Shown here one piece after another: positions 54,166-62,147 of a DNA stretch of 64,000 nt (within the stretch, counting starts at the first letter, position 1; each line of letters starts with the position of its first letter). Both the position numbers and the translations under genes were made by a program. Source of the stretch: Erythrobacter sp. SCSIO 43205 (lineage in GTDB: Bacteria; Pseudomonadota; Alphaproteobacteria; Sphingomonadales; Sphingomonadaceae); the NCBI RefSeq assembly GCF_019904235.1, contig NZ_CP063202.1, forward strand, positions 1,364,001-1,428,000. Direction: 5' to 3'. Under the pieces are notes generated by a model that saw only the letters and a program-made list of their open reading frames with translations, did not search any database and was not told where the DNA came from.

Positions 54166-54942
54166 TCAGACCTGGCTGAAGCCCCCGTCGATCACCAACT
54201 CGTCACAAGTCATAAAGCTTGCGGCTTGTGAGCATAGGAACACCGCTCCGCCAGCAATTTCTTCGGGCTTGCCCATGCGGCCGATAGGGTGATTGGCTTT
54301 GGTTCCTTCAATCGCTGTTTCGACATTGGGAACAGCGCCAAGTTCGACATAGCGTTGGAAAATGGAATCGAGCATCCCTGTGTCGACACCGCCTGGATGC
54401 AGGGAGTTGACGCGGATGTTGTAGCCAAGAGCTGCAAATTCGGCGCCCATGCATTTGCTCAACATTTTGATCGCTGCTTTGCTGGTGCAATAGGCCGCAT
54501 TGAAAGGCGCACCGCGAAGGCCGCCGACGCTCGATACGTTGACGATAGAAGCACCGCCAGAGCGCGCTTTGCCACCCTGCTGAAGCAAGGGCAGCAAAAT
54601 TTGCGTACCAATAATCGCGCTGTCGACATTGACTGCATTGACGCGGTGAAAGTCAGAGAGCGGCGTGTCTTCGAATTTGGTCACGATGGAAATACCGGCG
54701 TTGTTCACCAGTGCGTCCAGCCGGCCATATTTTTCATCAATGAATGCACCGATTTCGTCCCAGTCGTCGGAGCTGGTCACATCATGGCGGAAATAGTGAT
54801 CCGCCCCGCTTTCATCGCTGTCTGCAAGGTCGGTTGCGATCACGGTCGCGCCTGCGGCCTTCATCGCTTTGACCGTCTCGCGGCCAATTCCACCATTCGC
54901 GCCTGTTACAAGGGCGATCACATTTTCAAGAGCAATGGTCAT
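54166..54942 (-). CDS. SDR-family oxidoreductase (three-SDR operon, third gene)
   Basis: This 258-residue classical SDR has TGANGGIGRETVKAMKAAG, VNNAGISIV, the Ser in VNVSSVGGLRG and YCTSKAAIKML. The Asp in ATDLADSDES suggests NAD. Its start overlaps the stop of the preceding SDR gene by 4 bases (ATGA), and it ends 19 bases from the convergent KSTD-like gene. It is one of three linked SDRs probably acting on different hydroxyls of related intermediates. Confidence 0.91.
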   Translation of the reverse strand: MTIALENVIALVTGANGGIGRETVKAMKAAGATVIATDLADSDESGADHYFRHDVTSSDDWDEIGAFIDEKYGRLDALVNNAGISIVTKFEDTPLSDFHRVNAVNVDSAIIGTQILLPLLQQGGKARSGGASIVNVSSVGGLRGAPFNAAYCTSKAAIKMLSKCMGAEFAALGYNIRVNSLHPGGVDTGMLDSIFQRYVELGAVPNVETAIEGTKANHPIGRMGKPEEIAGGAVFLCSQAASFMTCDELVIDGGFSQV

Positions 54943-55769
54943 ACTGCCGTGTACCCCCCGTCAACAACGATTTCTGTGCCCGTGACATAGCTGGCGTCCT
55001 GCGAAGCAAGGAAGAAGATCGCGCTTGCGATTTCCTCTGGTTGGGCGAGGCGGCCAACAGGTGTGTTGCCCGAAACCATTGCGACCAGATCTTCTGCTTT
55101 CTCAGCCACGCCGCTATCGACCCAGCGTTGGAAGCCCGCATTCAAAAGCGGGGTGTGCACGAAGCCGGGGTGGAGTGAATTCGCGCGGATCGGCATTTGC
55201 TTGGTCGCAAATTCTGCGGCGATACCCTTGGTGAAAAGGCGCACCGCACCTTTGCTGGCGTTGTAGGCTGAAACTTCGCTCATCCCGACAAGGCCCATGA
55301 TTGAGCTGACATTGATGATCGAGGAGCCGCCTTTCACATCCTTACCGCTTTGGGCCATCAGCGGGACAAGGTACTTGGTGCCAAGGAACACGCCATCAAC
55401 ATTGATAGCCATGATCCGGCGCCAGCCTTCCATGGTAATATCTTCAACCGCGCCGGTCAGATCGGTTCCGGCGTTGTTGACAAGGATATGCAGCTTTCCA
55501 TGCGTTTCTTCGATATGTTTCAAAACACGCTGCCAATCGTCCTCGCTCGTAACGTTGGCTTTTAGGTAGCTTGCGCTGTTGCCAAGCCGCTCAAGGACGG
55601 CCTTCGCTTCGGCACTGTCCTCTGCATCAAGGTCGGTTAGAATAACCTGCGCCCCTTCGGCGACGAAGCGTTCAACTGTTGCAAGTCCTATACCACGAAG
55701 GCCGCCGGACACCATAGCAACCCGGCCTTCGAGCCTGCGTGCTCCCAAATCAGTCCCTTGCTCGCTCAT
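54939..55769 (-). CDS. SDR-family oxidoreductase (three-SDR operon, second gene)
   Basis: This 276-residue classical SDR has SGGLRGIGLATVERFVAEG, LVNNAGTDLTG, the Ser in INVSSIMGLVG and YNASKGAVRLFT. It is a little longer than its neighbours because of an N-terminal extension (EQGTDLGARRLEG). Both ends overlap the adjacent SDR genes by 4 bases, so all three are translationally coupled. The substrate is unknown. Confidence 0.91.
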   Translation of the reverse strand: MSEQGTDLGARRLEGRVAMVSGGLRGIGLATVERFVAEGAQVILTDLDAEDSAEAKAVLERLGNSASYLKANVTSEDDWQRVLKHIEETHGKLHILVNNAGTDLTGAVEDITMEGWRRIMAINVDGVFLGTKYLVPLMAQSGKDVKGGSSIINVSSIMGLVGMSEVSAYNASKGAVRLFTKGIAAEFATKQMPIRANSLHPGFVHTPLLNAGFQRWVDSGVAEKAEDLVAMVSGNTPVGRLAQPEEIASAIFFLASQDASYVTGTEIVVDGGYTAV

Positions 55770-56548
55770 AGTCCCATCATCCCTGCTGTGGTTGCGCCGT
55801 CGATCACGAGGTCCGCTCCTGAGATAAAGGAGGCTTCGTCAGAGCCGAGATAGGCGACGAATGCGGCCACTTCCTCGACATTGGCCATGCGTTTAAGGGG
55901 CGACATACCTTCATATCCGGCGCGCATAGCAGCGGGGTCTTCGCTTCCCTCAATCAGGTTTGAGATCATGGCCGTTTCGACCACGCCGGGAAGGATCGCA
56001 TTGACGCGGATTTTGTATCCCTGATTACCACAGTGGATGGCCGCCGATTTTGCCAGCGCGACGACGGCTGCCTTGGAAACGGAATAGGCAAGGAAATTGC
56101 CCATGGCGCGGTGAGCGTTCATGGACGAATTGATGATGATCGAGCCCGTGGGGCCATCGGGATTATCTCTCATCGCCCGGATCGCGTTCTGAACGGTCAG
56201 CATGACGCCGGTTTGGTTGACGCCGATGACGCCGTTCCAGCCTTCAATGCTGATGTCTTCGACATTCGAATCGCCTTTTTCGCTGCCCGCATTGGCAAAA
56301 GCGATGTCGAGCCGTCCGTGATCCTTCGCAATGCGAGCCATCAGTTCGGGCCAATCGGACGGGTCATCGACCGTGTGCTGTACGAATGTCGCGCCGCAGC
56401 GATCGGCTACTTCCTTACCGGCATCCGCATTGCGTCCGGTAAAGACAACTTTTGCACCTTCGCGCGCCAGCCGTTCCACCGTTCCAGCACCAATTCCGCT
56501 TGTTCCGCCGGTTACCAGCGCAACTTTTCCTTGCAAACGATCGCTCAA
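55766..56548 (-). CDS. SDR-family oxidoreductase (three-SDR operon, first gene)
   Basis: This 260-residue classical SDR has TGGTSGIGAGTVERLAREG, FANAGSEKGD in place of NNAG, the Ser in IINSSMNAHRA and YSVSKAAVVALA. The motif VVFTGRNADAGKE lacks the acidic residue that favours NAD, so NADP is more likely. It is the first gene of the unit and is divergent from a Rieske oxygenase gene across 161 bases, which may hold a shared control region. Confidence 0.91.
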   Translation of the reverse strand: MSDRLQGKVALVTGGTSGIGAGTVERLAREGAKVVFTGRNADAGKEVADRCGATFVQHTVDDPSDWPELMARIAKDHGRLDIAFANAGSEKGDSNVEDISIEGWNGVIGVNQTGVMLTVQNAIRAMRDNPDGPTGSIIINSSMNAHRAMGNFLAYSVSKAAVVALAKSAAIHCGNQGYKIRVNAILPGVVETAMISNLIEGSEDPAAMRAGYEGMSPLKRMANVEEVAAFVAYLGSDEASFISGADLVIDGATTAGMMGL

Positions 56549-56709
56549 AATCGCTCTCCCACTCTTGTTTTGCCGTGTTCTGCACTGGCGGGCGAGGCTT
56601 GTAACCTATGATTTGCGCAAGGTGACGTGAGGGCGCAGATTTCGCAGATTGCATAGTATGGATTGAGATGCGCATTTACCAATGCACGTGACAGGAGAGG
56701 AATTGGACA

Positions 56710-58128
56710 ATGGCCGACCGGGATCCGGAGATCAAATTCGGTGAAGACCGCAGCGAAGGGATCAGCTGGAATGAATTGATGGACAGGGATTCCAAACCTG
56801 CGCCTGATTTTCTGAAAGAAGAAGCTTACGAATATCGCGGCTCTGACCCGATCCCGGCTGAGCGTTACACCAGCGAAGAATTCGCCAAGGCCGAGCGCGA
56901 GAAGATGTGGCCCTTTGTCTGGCAGTTTGCTGCGCGCGAAGAAGACCTGCCCGATCCCGGCGATTTCGTAGTCTATGAAATGGCCGGACGCTCGTATCTT
57001 ATCGTGCGTCAGGATGATGGCTCTGTGCGGGCTATGCACAATGTCTGTCTCCACCGTGGACGCAAGCTGCGGCTTGAGGATGGATGTGCTGACAAATTCG
57101 TCTGCCCGTTCCACGCATTCACCTGGAACAAGGATGGCAGCTTTGACCATGCTCCGTGTGAGTGGGATTTTCCGCATCTGAAAGACAAAAACATGGACTT
57201 GCCTGACCTCGAGGTTGGGCATTGGCAGGGATATATCTTCATTCGTGAAGAACGCGGCGGGCCGACCCTTGAGGAATATCTCGCGCCGCTTCCCGAACAC
57301 TTCAAGGGTTGGAACCATGACGAATGTGTCACCGTGATGCGCGTCGCCAAGGAAGTGCCCGCCAATTGGAAGGTGACCATGGAAGCCTTCATGGAAGCCT
57401 GGCACACCATCGTCACTCACCCTCAGCTTTTGCCGTTCACCGGCGATTGCAATTCCGCCTACCGCATCTGGGGCGATCATGTGAACGTCAACCTTGTGCC
57501 GTTTGGGGTGATGAGCCCGCACGTGCAGGAAGGGCAGGGCGAGCAATGGATCGTTGATGAATTCATCAAGTACAACGGGCGTTCGTCCGACAATTACGAC
57601 CCTGACGGCGATCCGATGGCGATTCAGGTCCCCGAAGGCAAAACCGCACGCGAAGCCTTGGGCGACAAGATGCGCGAAGTTTATTCCGAGCAGGCCGGCT
57701 ACAGCCTCATGCACGCAAGCGATGCCGAGGTGCTTGATGCGCTCGTCTACAATGTCTTCCCCAACTTTGCCCCTTGGGGCGGCTATATGCCGAACATTGT
57801 GTACCGCTGGTTCCCCGGCAAGACCCCTGACACCAGCGTGATGGAAGTCCGTATTCTTGCGCGCATCAAGAAAGGTGAGCCTAAGCCACGCGGTGCTGAG
57901 CTTATCTCGCTGACCCTCGATCAAAAATGGACTGAGGCAGGTGTGCTTGGTGGGTTGGGTGATGTGTTCGAACAGGACATGGAAAATCTCCCCTATGTTC
58001 AGGAAGGCTTGCACGCGCACAAAACCGGCGAAGTGCAGCTTGGCAATTATCAGGAAATTCGCATCCGGCAGTTTCAGGATACGCTGATGAAGTATCTTGA
58101 GGGAACGCTTGGTGGAGGTAACTCCTGA
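56710..58128 (+). CDS. Rieske non-haem iron oxygenase, alpha subunit (5 of 5)
   Basis: This 472-residue protein (ATG 56710, AGGAGAGG upstream) has Rieske ligands Cys113/His115 (CLHRGR) and Cys132/His135 (CPFHAF). The iron site is EAFMEAWHTIVTHPQ with His232 and His237. It is a different subfamily from the three DNF-type paralogues, being longer with a Phe-Met-Glu-Ala-Trp-His signature. Its stop overlaps the start of a ThuA-like gene (TGATG). No NTF2-like partner is next to it, in contrast to the other operons. Confidence 0.93.
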   Translation: MADRDPEIKFGEDRSEGISWNELMDRDSKPAPDFLKEEAYEYRGSDPIPAERYTSEEFAKAEREKMWPFVWQFAAREEDLPDPGDFVVYEMAGRSYLIVRQDDGSVRAMHNVCLHRGRKLRLEDGCADKFVCPFHAFTWNKDGSFDHAPCEWDFPHLKDKNMDLPDLEVGHWQGYIFIREERGGPTLEEYLAPLPEHFKGWNHDECVTVMRVAKEVPANWKVTMEAFMEAWHTIVTHPQLLPFTGDCNSAYRIWGDHVNVNLVPFGVMSPHVQEGQGEQWIVDEFIKYNGRSSDNYDPDGDPMAIQVPEGKTAREALGDKMREVYSEQAGYSLMHASDAEVLDALVYNVFPNFAPWGGYMPNIVYRWFPGKTPDTSVMEVRILARIKKGEPKPRGAELISLTLDQKWTEAGVLGGLGDVFEQDMENLPYVQEGLHAHKTGEVQLGNYQEIRIRQFQDTLMKYLEGTLGGGNS

Positions 58129-58928
58129 TGGCAACAGTCGATCACGGGCCGGATCCCTTGGCGCAAGCAACTGAGGACAACCATCCAAAGCGCATCGACT
58201 GTGTTTTGATCGCGGGCGGTCTGTACCACGACATCGACTTTGCGCGGCTAGAGCTGCTCAAACTGCTGGGTGAGCACCCCGAAGTTCGCACGCGTGTTTT
58301 CGAGGATTTCGAAAACCTGGATGCGCTGCGCGGTGCCGATATTCTGATCACCTATACGTGCGATGTGGTGCCATCACTTGCAGCGCAGGAAGTGCTGCGC
58401 GATTGGCTTTCAGAAGGCGGGCGCTGGTATGCGCTTCACGGGACAAATTCGATCCTGCGCCTGATGGATGACGGCGTGTGGGAAGCGCCGCGCTGGGCGC
58501 CGTTGATGATGGATTTGCTGGGTAGCCAGTTCATCACTCACCCACCAATTGCGCCTTACACAGTAACGGTCGCTGATCCGACGCACCCGCTGGTCGAAGG
58601 GGTCGAACCTTTCGAAACAACCGATGAGCTTTATCACCTCGAAACGCATGGCGATTTGCACGTCCTTCTGGAAACCGAATGCACCGAGGAAGGAACCGGC
58701 TTTCGCGAAGCGGCGGATGCGCCGGGCAAACACCCTGTGTTTTATCTGAAACCCCGGGGCAAGGGCGGTGTGCTTTACAACACGCTTGGCCATTGCCGTG
58801 GGCATTATGACTTGCAACCAATGGCGGAATGGTGGCCGACGCTTGATCGGTGCGCGTGGGATTTGCCGGTCTTTTACGACCTGCTGCGGCGCGGCATCAA
58901 TTGGTTGAAAGAGCGCCCGGAGAGTTGA
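58128..58928 (+). CDS. ThuA-like domain protein
   Basis: This 266-residue protein has the ThuA (trehalose-utilisation) class I glutamine-amidotransferase-like fold: CVLIAGGLYHDIDFARLELL, ITYTCDVVPSLAAQEVLRDW, GGRWYALHGTNSIL, TTDELYHLE and VLYNTLGHCRGHYD. ThuA proteins take part in sugar oxidation and related catabolism, but their reaction is poorly defined. The one-base overlap with the Rieske gene implies that it works with it, which is unusual for this family. An acyl-CoA dehydrogenase gene converges 3 bases after it. Confidence 0.86.
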   Translation: MATVDHGPDPLAQATEDNHPKRIDCVLIAGGLYHDIDFARLELLKLLGEHPEVRTRVFEDFENLDALRGADILITYTCDVVPSLAAQEVLRDWLSEGGRWYALHGTNSILRLMDDGVWEAPRWAPLMMDLLGSQFITHPPIAPYTVTVADPTHPLVEGVEPFETTDELYHLETHGDLHVLLETECTEEGTGFREAADAPGKHPVFYLKPRGKGGVLYNTLGHCRGHYDLQPMAEWWPTLDRCAWDLPVFYDLLRRGINWLKERPES

Positions 58929-58930
58929 AT

Positions 58931-60043
58931 TTACGCTGAAATCCGCGCGTAGGCATCCATCGCTGCGCGCGGATCGTCAGGCCAGCGCGTCAACATCAGC
59001 AGGCGTTTATGCCCGTGACCGATGGCGAGTTCATCAGTCACACCCATGCCGCCGTGCATCTGGATCGCTTCGTGACCCAAATCCAACGCCGCTTTGGCGA
59101 TGAACGCCCGTGCGCCCTTAACGGCAACCTCGAAGTCGTCTTCCGATACAATCGCCAATTCCAAAAGAGCGCGCGATTGGGCAAGCTTTGCATATTGTGC
59201 GGTCATGCGATGTTGAAGCGCCTGGAAGCCACCCAAAGGCTGACCAAATTGCTCGCGCGTGCGCAGATATTCGAGCGTGTCGGCAAACAGCCGTTCCATA
59301 ATCCCAAGCATCTGCGCCGAACGGGCGAGTGAAGACAGGGTTTCCAGCCGATCAAGAACCACCGGCCCGTCAGGGATTTCGTTTTCCGATGGAACAGTCA
59401 CGCCGTCGAGCGTCAGTTCCGCTGCCACCACGCCATCGGTTTGGCGCCAGCTTGATGATGTAAGCCCGGCAGCGTCGGCGGGTACGAAATAAAGCGAAAA
59501 GTCTCCTGCCGCAGCATCGCCCTCGGAGCGCGCACTGACAATGTATCCATCGCAGCCATAGCCAGCGATTACGAATGGCTTGTGGCCGTTCAGGGTGACG
59601 CTGTCTGAGCTTGATTGGGCGGTCGTCTCAACCGCAACGATATCCCCCCGCGATCCGCGTTCGGCATGAGCCAGCGCGACTCGCTTCGAACCTTCGGCAA
59701 GCGGCTCTGCCCAATCGGAAAAACCCGGATGGCTCAGCAACAAGCCAGCACCCAGAATAGAGTTTTCAATGACAGGCTCGGTCACCAAGCCATGCCCCAA
59801 TGCCTCGTGAATGACGGCAATCGCACTGTTATCAAGTTCGAGGCCGCCCAACTCCTCTGGCAGTGATGATGCCAGAATGCCAAGTTCTGCAAGCGTGTGC
59901 CAATTTTCGATTGCAAATCCGCTTGCGCTGCTGGCTTCGCAATCGCCATCCGCGCTCGCAGCCCGGTCGGCGACGAAACGCTCAACCGCTGCTTTCAACA
60001 TTTGCTCGTCTTCGTTCAGATCGAAGTTCACGTTTAAACCCAT
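58931..60043 (-). CDS. Acyl-CoA dehydrogenase-like protein, small/partner type
   Basis: This 370-residue acyl-CoA dehydrogenase fold protein starts at ATG 60043 (GGGAGAGA). LASSLPEELGGLELDNSAIA, RTREQFGQPLGGFQALQHRM and AIQMHGGMGVTDELAIGHGH are family markers. I do not see the C-terminal Glu-containing loop (as in DGPTEVH of the protein at 21910), and the middle FAD segment is degenerate. This pattern fits the partner subunit of alpha2beta2 heterotetrameric dehydrogenases known from steroid side-chain degradation. The protein at 63291 would be a candidate partner. This is an inference from general layout. Confidence 0.85.
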   Translation of the reverse strand: MGLNVNFDLNEDEQMLKAAVERFVADRAASADGDCEASSASGFAIENWHTLAELGILASSLPEELGGLELDNSAIAVIHEALGHGLVTEPVIENSILGAGLLLSHPGFSDWAEPLAEGSKRVALAHAERGSRGDIVAVETTAQSSSDSVTLNGHKPFVIAGYGCDGYIVSARSEGDAAAGDFSLYFVPADAAGLTSSSWRQTDGVVAAELTLDGVTVPSENEIPDGPVVLDRLETLSSLARSAQMLGIMERLFADTLEYLRTREQFGQPLGGFQALQHRMTAQYAKLAQSRALLELAIVSEDDFEVAVKGARAFIAKAALDLGHEAIQMHGGMGVTDELAIGHGHKRLLMLTRWPDDPRAAMDAYARISA

Positions 60044-60161
60044 TCTCTCCCAGATGTGCCCATTCTAGCACCGGGATTTGGTTCGTCATTCTGCCCAAAT
60101 GACTAGGGCGCGGTTGTCGATGGAGGGCTCTACCGATATAGATGTGTTGGGAGAGAAACGA

Positions 60162-60935
60162 ATGGGATCGATCAGTATCGACAACCTTGGGATTGTTCGC
60201 ATGAAGACCCCCGCCGATATTCGCGGGGCAGCTCAGGCGCTGCATGAAATCGCGATGGAGCGCGGATTTCGCGCGGCTCCGGCGCACGACATCGCGGACA
60301 AGCGGACCCCCGTTGATGAGGATGGGAAAGTCCTTGCCGACGATGTTTTCGGCTGGGGCGATGACGAAGGCGTGTGGTGGCGCAATTCGCGAATCGCGCT
60401 AGACAGTCCGATCACGTCAGCTTGCCGATTTGAGAGCGAGCCATTCTGGGTGAATGAGAACGGCTTCCATACCTTTGTGCCGAACCGGTATCTTGACGAA
60501 ATTAACCTCGATAACTTCGAAAAACGGGCCATGACGCCAGCCGCGATTGTCGTTCCGGTGCACATGGCATTCGGTCTGATTGGCGCGGTCAGCTTCAACC
60601 CGCTGGATCAGTCCAAGACCGATCTGGAAGAAGATTTTCGCAAGCACGGCGACATATTTGGCGTGTTCGCCCGCACATTTGTTGCAAGCTATGTCCATAT
60701 CATGGGGGCTCAGCAGGCTCTCCCTCCGGGCTCGCGCCTGTCGAAGCGCGAGGTCGAATGCTTGCGATGGGCAGCGATCGGCAAAACCGATATGGAAATC
60801 GGCATGATTATGTCGCGTAGCCGCGCGACGGTGCGTTTTCACATTCACAATGCCTGCACCAAACTTGATGCCGTCAATCGCAGTCAGACGCTCTTCAAAG
60901 CGGCGCAGCTGGGCTACATCTCGCTAAACAACTAG
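60162..60935 (+). CDS. LuxR-family regulator with autoinducer-binding-like domain
   Basis: From ATG 60162 (GGGAGAG upstream) this is a 257-residue protein. The N-terminal part (about 15-165) has the Autoind_bind pattern with an Asp-x-Pro and a later Trp (ALDSPITSACRFESEPFW), but the Trp-x3-Tyr pair that contacts acyl-homoserine lactones is not evident. The C-terminal GerE-type helix-turn-helix is LSKREVECLRWAAIGKTDME followed by RSRATVRFHIHNACTKLDAV. No luxI-type synthase is in the window, so it is a LuxR solo. It is divergent from an acyl-CoA dehydrogenase gene. Confidence 0.9.
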   Translation: MGSISIDNLGIVRMKTPADIRGAAQALHEIAMERGFRAAPAHDIADKRTPVDEDGKVLADDVFGWGDDEGVWWRNSRIALDSPITSACRFESEPFWVNENGFHTFVPNRYLDEINLDNFEKRAMTPAAIVVPVHMAFGLIGAVSFNPLDQSKTDLEEDFRKHGDIFGVFARTFVASYVHIMGAQQALPPGSRLSKREVECLRWAAIGKTDMEIGMIMSRSRATVRFHIHNACTKLDAVNRSQTLFKAAQLGYISLNN

Positions 60936-61046
60936 TTGCGTGAGGTCGGATGTCAGCGATGGTGTGGCTTCGGCAATTGGGTGAACGGCCCTTGCCGCTC
61001 AGAGGCTCAGCATTCATAAAAGCCCCCTTCGCGAAAGGTGTATCTG

Positions 61047-61589
61047 ATGACTACGCAAGACAATCCCCTTGAGACTGTTTGTGCAGGGGAGCGAACGATC
61101 AGCTTACGCGAAATCACCGACGGTGACCGCAAGTCTCTTCTGGATTTTGCCAATCGGGTGCCGGCCCATGATCTTTTGTTTCTTAATCGCGATATTCGCA
61201 ACTCCAAGGTCGTAGATGCCTGGGTGGACCAATCGCTAGGCAATCAGATCTACAGCCTCGTCGCTGAAGAAGGCGGACAAATTGTCGGCTGCGTCGCTTT
61301 GGTTGGCGATGAATTGGGTTGGTCTGCGCACGTCACAAACTTGCGCCTTCTGGTTGCGCCCGAATCCCGAGGCGTCGGGGTGGGCCGCGCTATGACACAG
61401 CGTTGTCTTAGCCATGCGCGAGAGCAGGGCGTGCTCAAGGTTTCGGCACGGATGAGCCCGGATCAAGGTGGCGCGTTGCATCTGTTTGAAGAACTTGGAT
61501 TTAGGCCCGAGGCGCTGCTGCGCAATGAAGTCAAAGACCTGGATGGAAATTTCCATGACATCGCAGTGATGGCGCTTGGACTGAACTAG
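61047..61589 (+). CDS. GNAT-family N-acetyltransferase
   Basis: This 180-residue protein starts at ATG 61047 (AAAGGTG upstream), in preference to a GTG three codons earlier. The acetyl-CoA motif is LRLLVAPESRGVGVGRAMTQ, and the C-terminal ALHLFEELGFRPEALLRNEV completes the GNAT fold. The substrate cannot be predicted. It stands alone between the LuxR gene and the DUF35 operon and is likely not part of the catabolic pathway. Confidence 0.88.
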   Translation: MTTQDNPLETVCAGERTISLREITDGDRKSLLDFANRVPAHDLLFLNRDIRNSKVVDAWVDQSLGNQIYSLVAEEGGQIVGCVALVGDELGWSAHVTNLRLLVAPESRGVGVGRAMTQRCLSHAREQGVLKVSARMSPDQGGALHLFEELGFRPEALLRNEVKDLDGNFHDIAVMALGLN

Positions 61590-61706
61590 TTTTTGTATTC
61601 GCGTGTTTGACGGCACGCGCCTGCCGTGTGAGCGGCGCGTGGCGCTTTGATTTGACCTTTTTGCAGGCCAATAATCTTACATACCCTATCACTTTGTCGG
61701 ATGGGC

Positions 61707-61719
61707 AAACCGGCGGTTT
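61707..61719. promoter_or_regulatory. Palindrome AAACCG-G-CGGTTT upstream of the DUF35 operon
   Basis: A perfect 6+6 dyad around a single G lies 32 bases before the DUF35 start. Such short symmetrical sites upstream of operons often bind TetR or related regulators; it shares the AAACC/GGTTT arms with the site at 40242-40265. Evidence is symmetry and position only. Confidence 0.35.
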
Positions 61720-61751
61720 CGTCGTCTTATACCTTTCGAAAGGAGGGAGTG

Positions 61752-62147
61752 ATGCGACCGATTGCAGACAATCTGTTCACCAGCGATGATCCACCGCGCC
61801 TGATTGGTGGCCGTGAGCGTGAAACCGGGCGTGTGGTGTTCCCTCTGCCCGACAACGATCGATACGAGGCGTATCCGTTATCGCGTGAAGGAACTCTATG
61901 GTCCTACACGATCCAACGGTTTCGCCCCAAAAGCCCGCCTTACGCCGGACCTGAAGCTTTTGAGCCGTGGGCGCTTGGCTATGTTGAGCTGCCCGGCGAA
62001 ACCATCGTTGAGGCGCGGATCGCCAATGTTGACTTCGACGATATCGAGATTGGTATGCCCTTGCAGCTGACGGTTGCCGCCTTGGATCGTCCCGACGCAG
62101 ATACGGTCGCGATACCTGCATTCGAACCAGTGGAGAGCGCGGCATGA
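61752..62147 (+). CDS. DUF35/OB-fold acyl-CoA-associated protein lacking the zinc ribbon cysteines
   Basis: From ATG 61752 (AGGAGGGAG upstream) this is 131 residues with the DUF35 OB-fold (REGTLWSYTIQRFRPKSPPY, WALGYVELPGETIVEARI, IGMPLQLTVAAL). The N-terminal region keeps the layout of the rubredoxin-like zinc ribbon (RLIGGRERETGRVVFPLP) but all four metal cysteines are absent; the whole protein has no Cys. DUF35 proteins bind thiolase-like proteins, including the Ltp2 aldolase of steroid side-chain breakdown. It overlaps the thiolase-like gene by 4 bases (ATGA). Confidence 0.88.
   Translation: MRPIADNLFTSDDPPRLIGGRERETGRVVFPLPDNDRYEAYPLSREGTLWSYTIQRFRPKSPPYAGPEAFEPWALGYVELPGETIVEARIANVDFDDIEIGMPLQLTVAALDRPDADTVAIPAFEPVESAA

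Noticed and set aside
56545..58188. A 547-codon minus-strand open frame opposite the fifth Rieske gene
   Set aside because: The plus-strand frame has full Rieske and iron motifs and a ribosome site; the antisense protein has no family-like pattern and is a by-product of GC-biased third positions.
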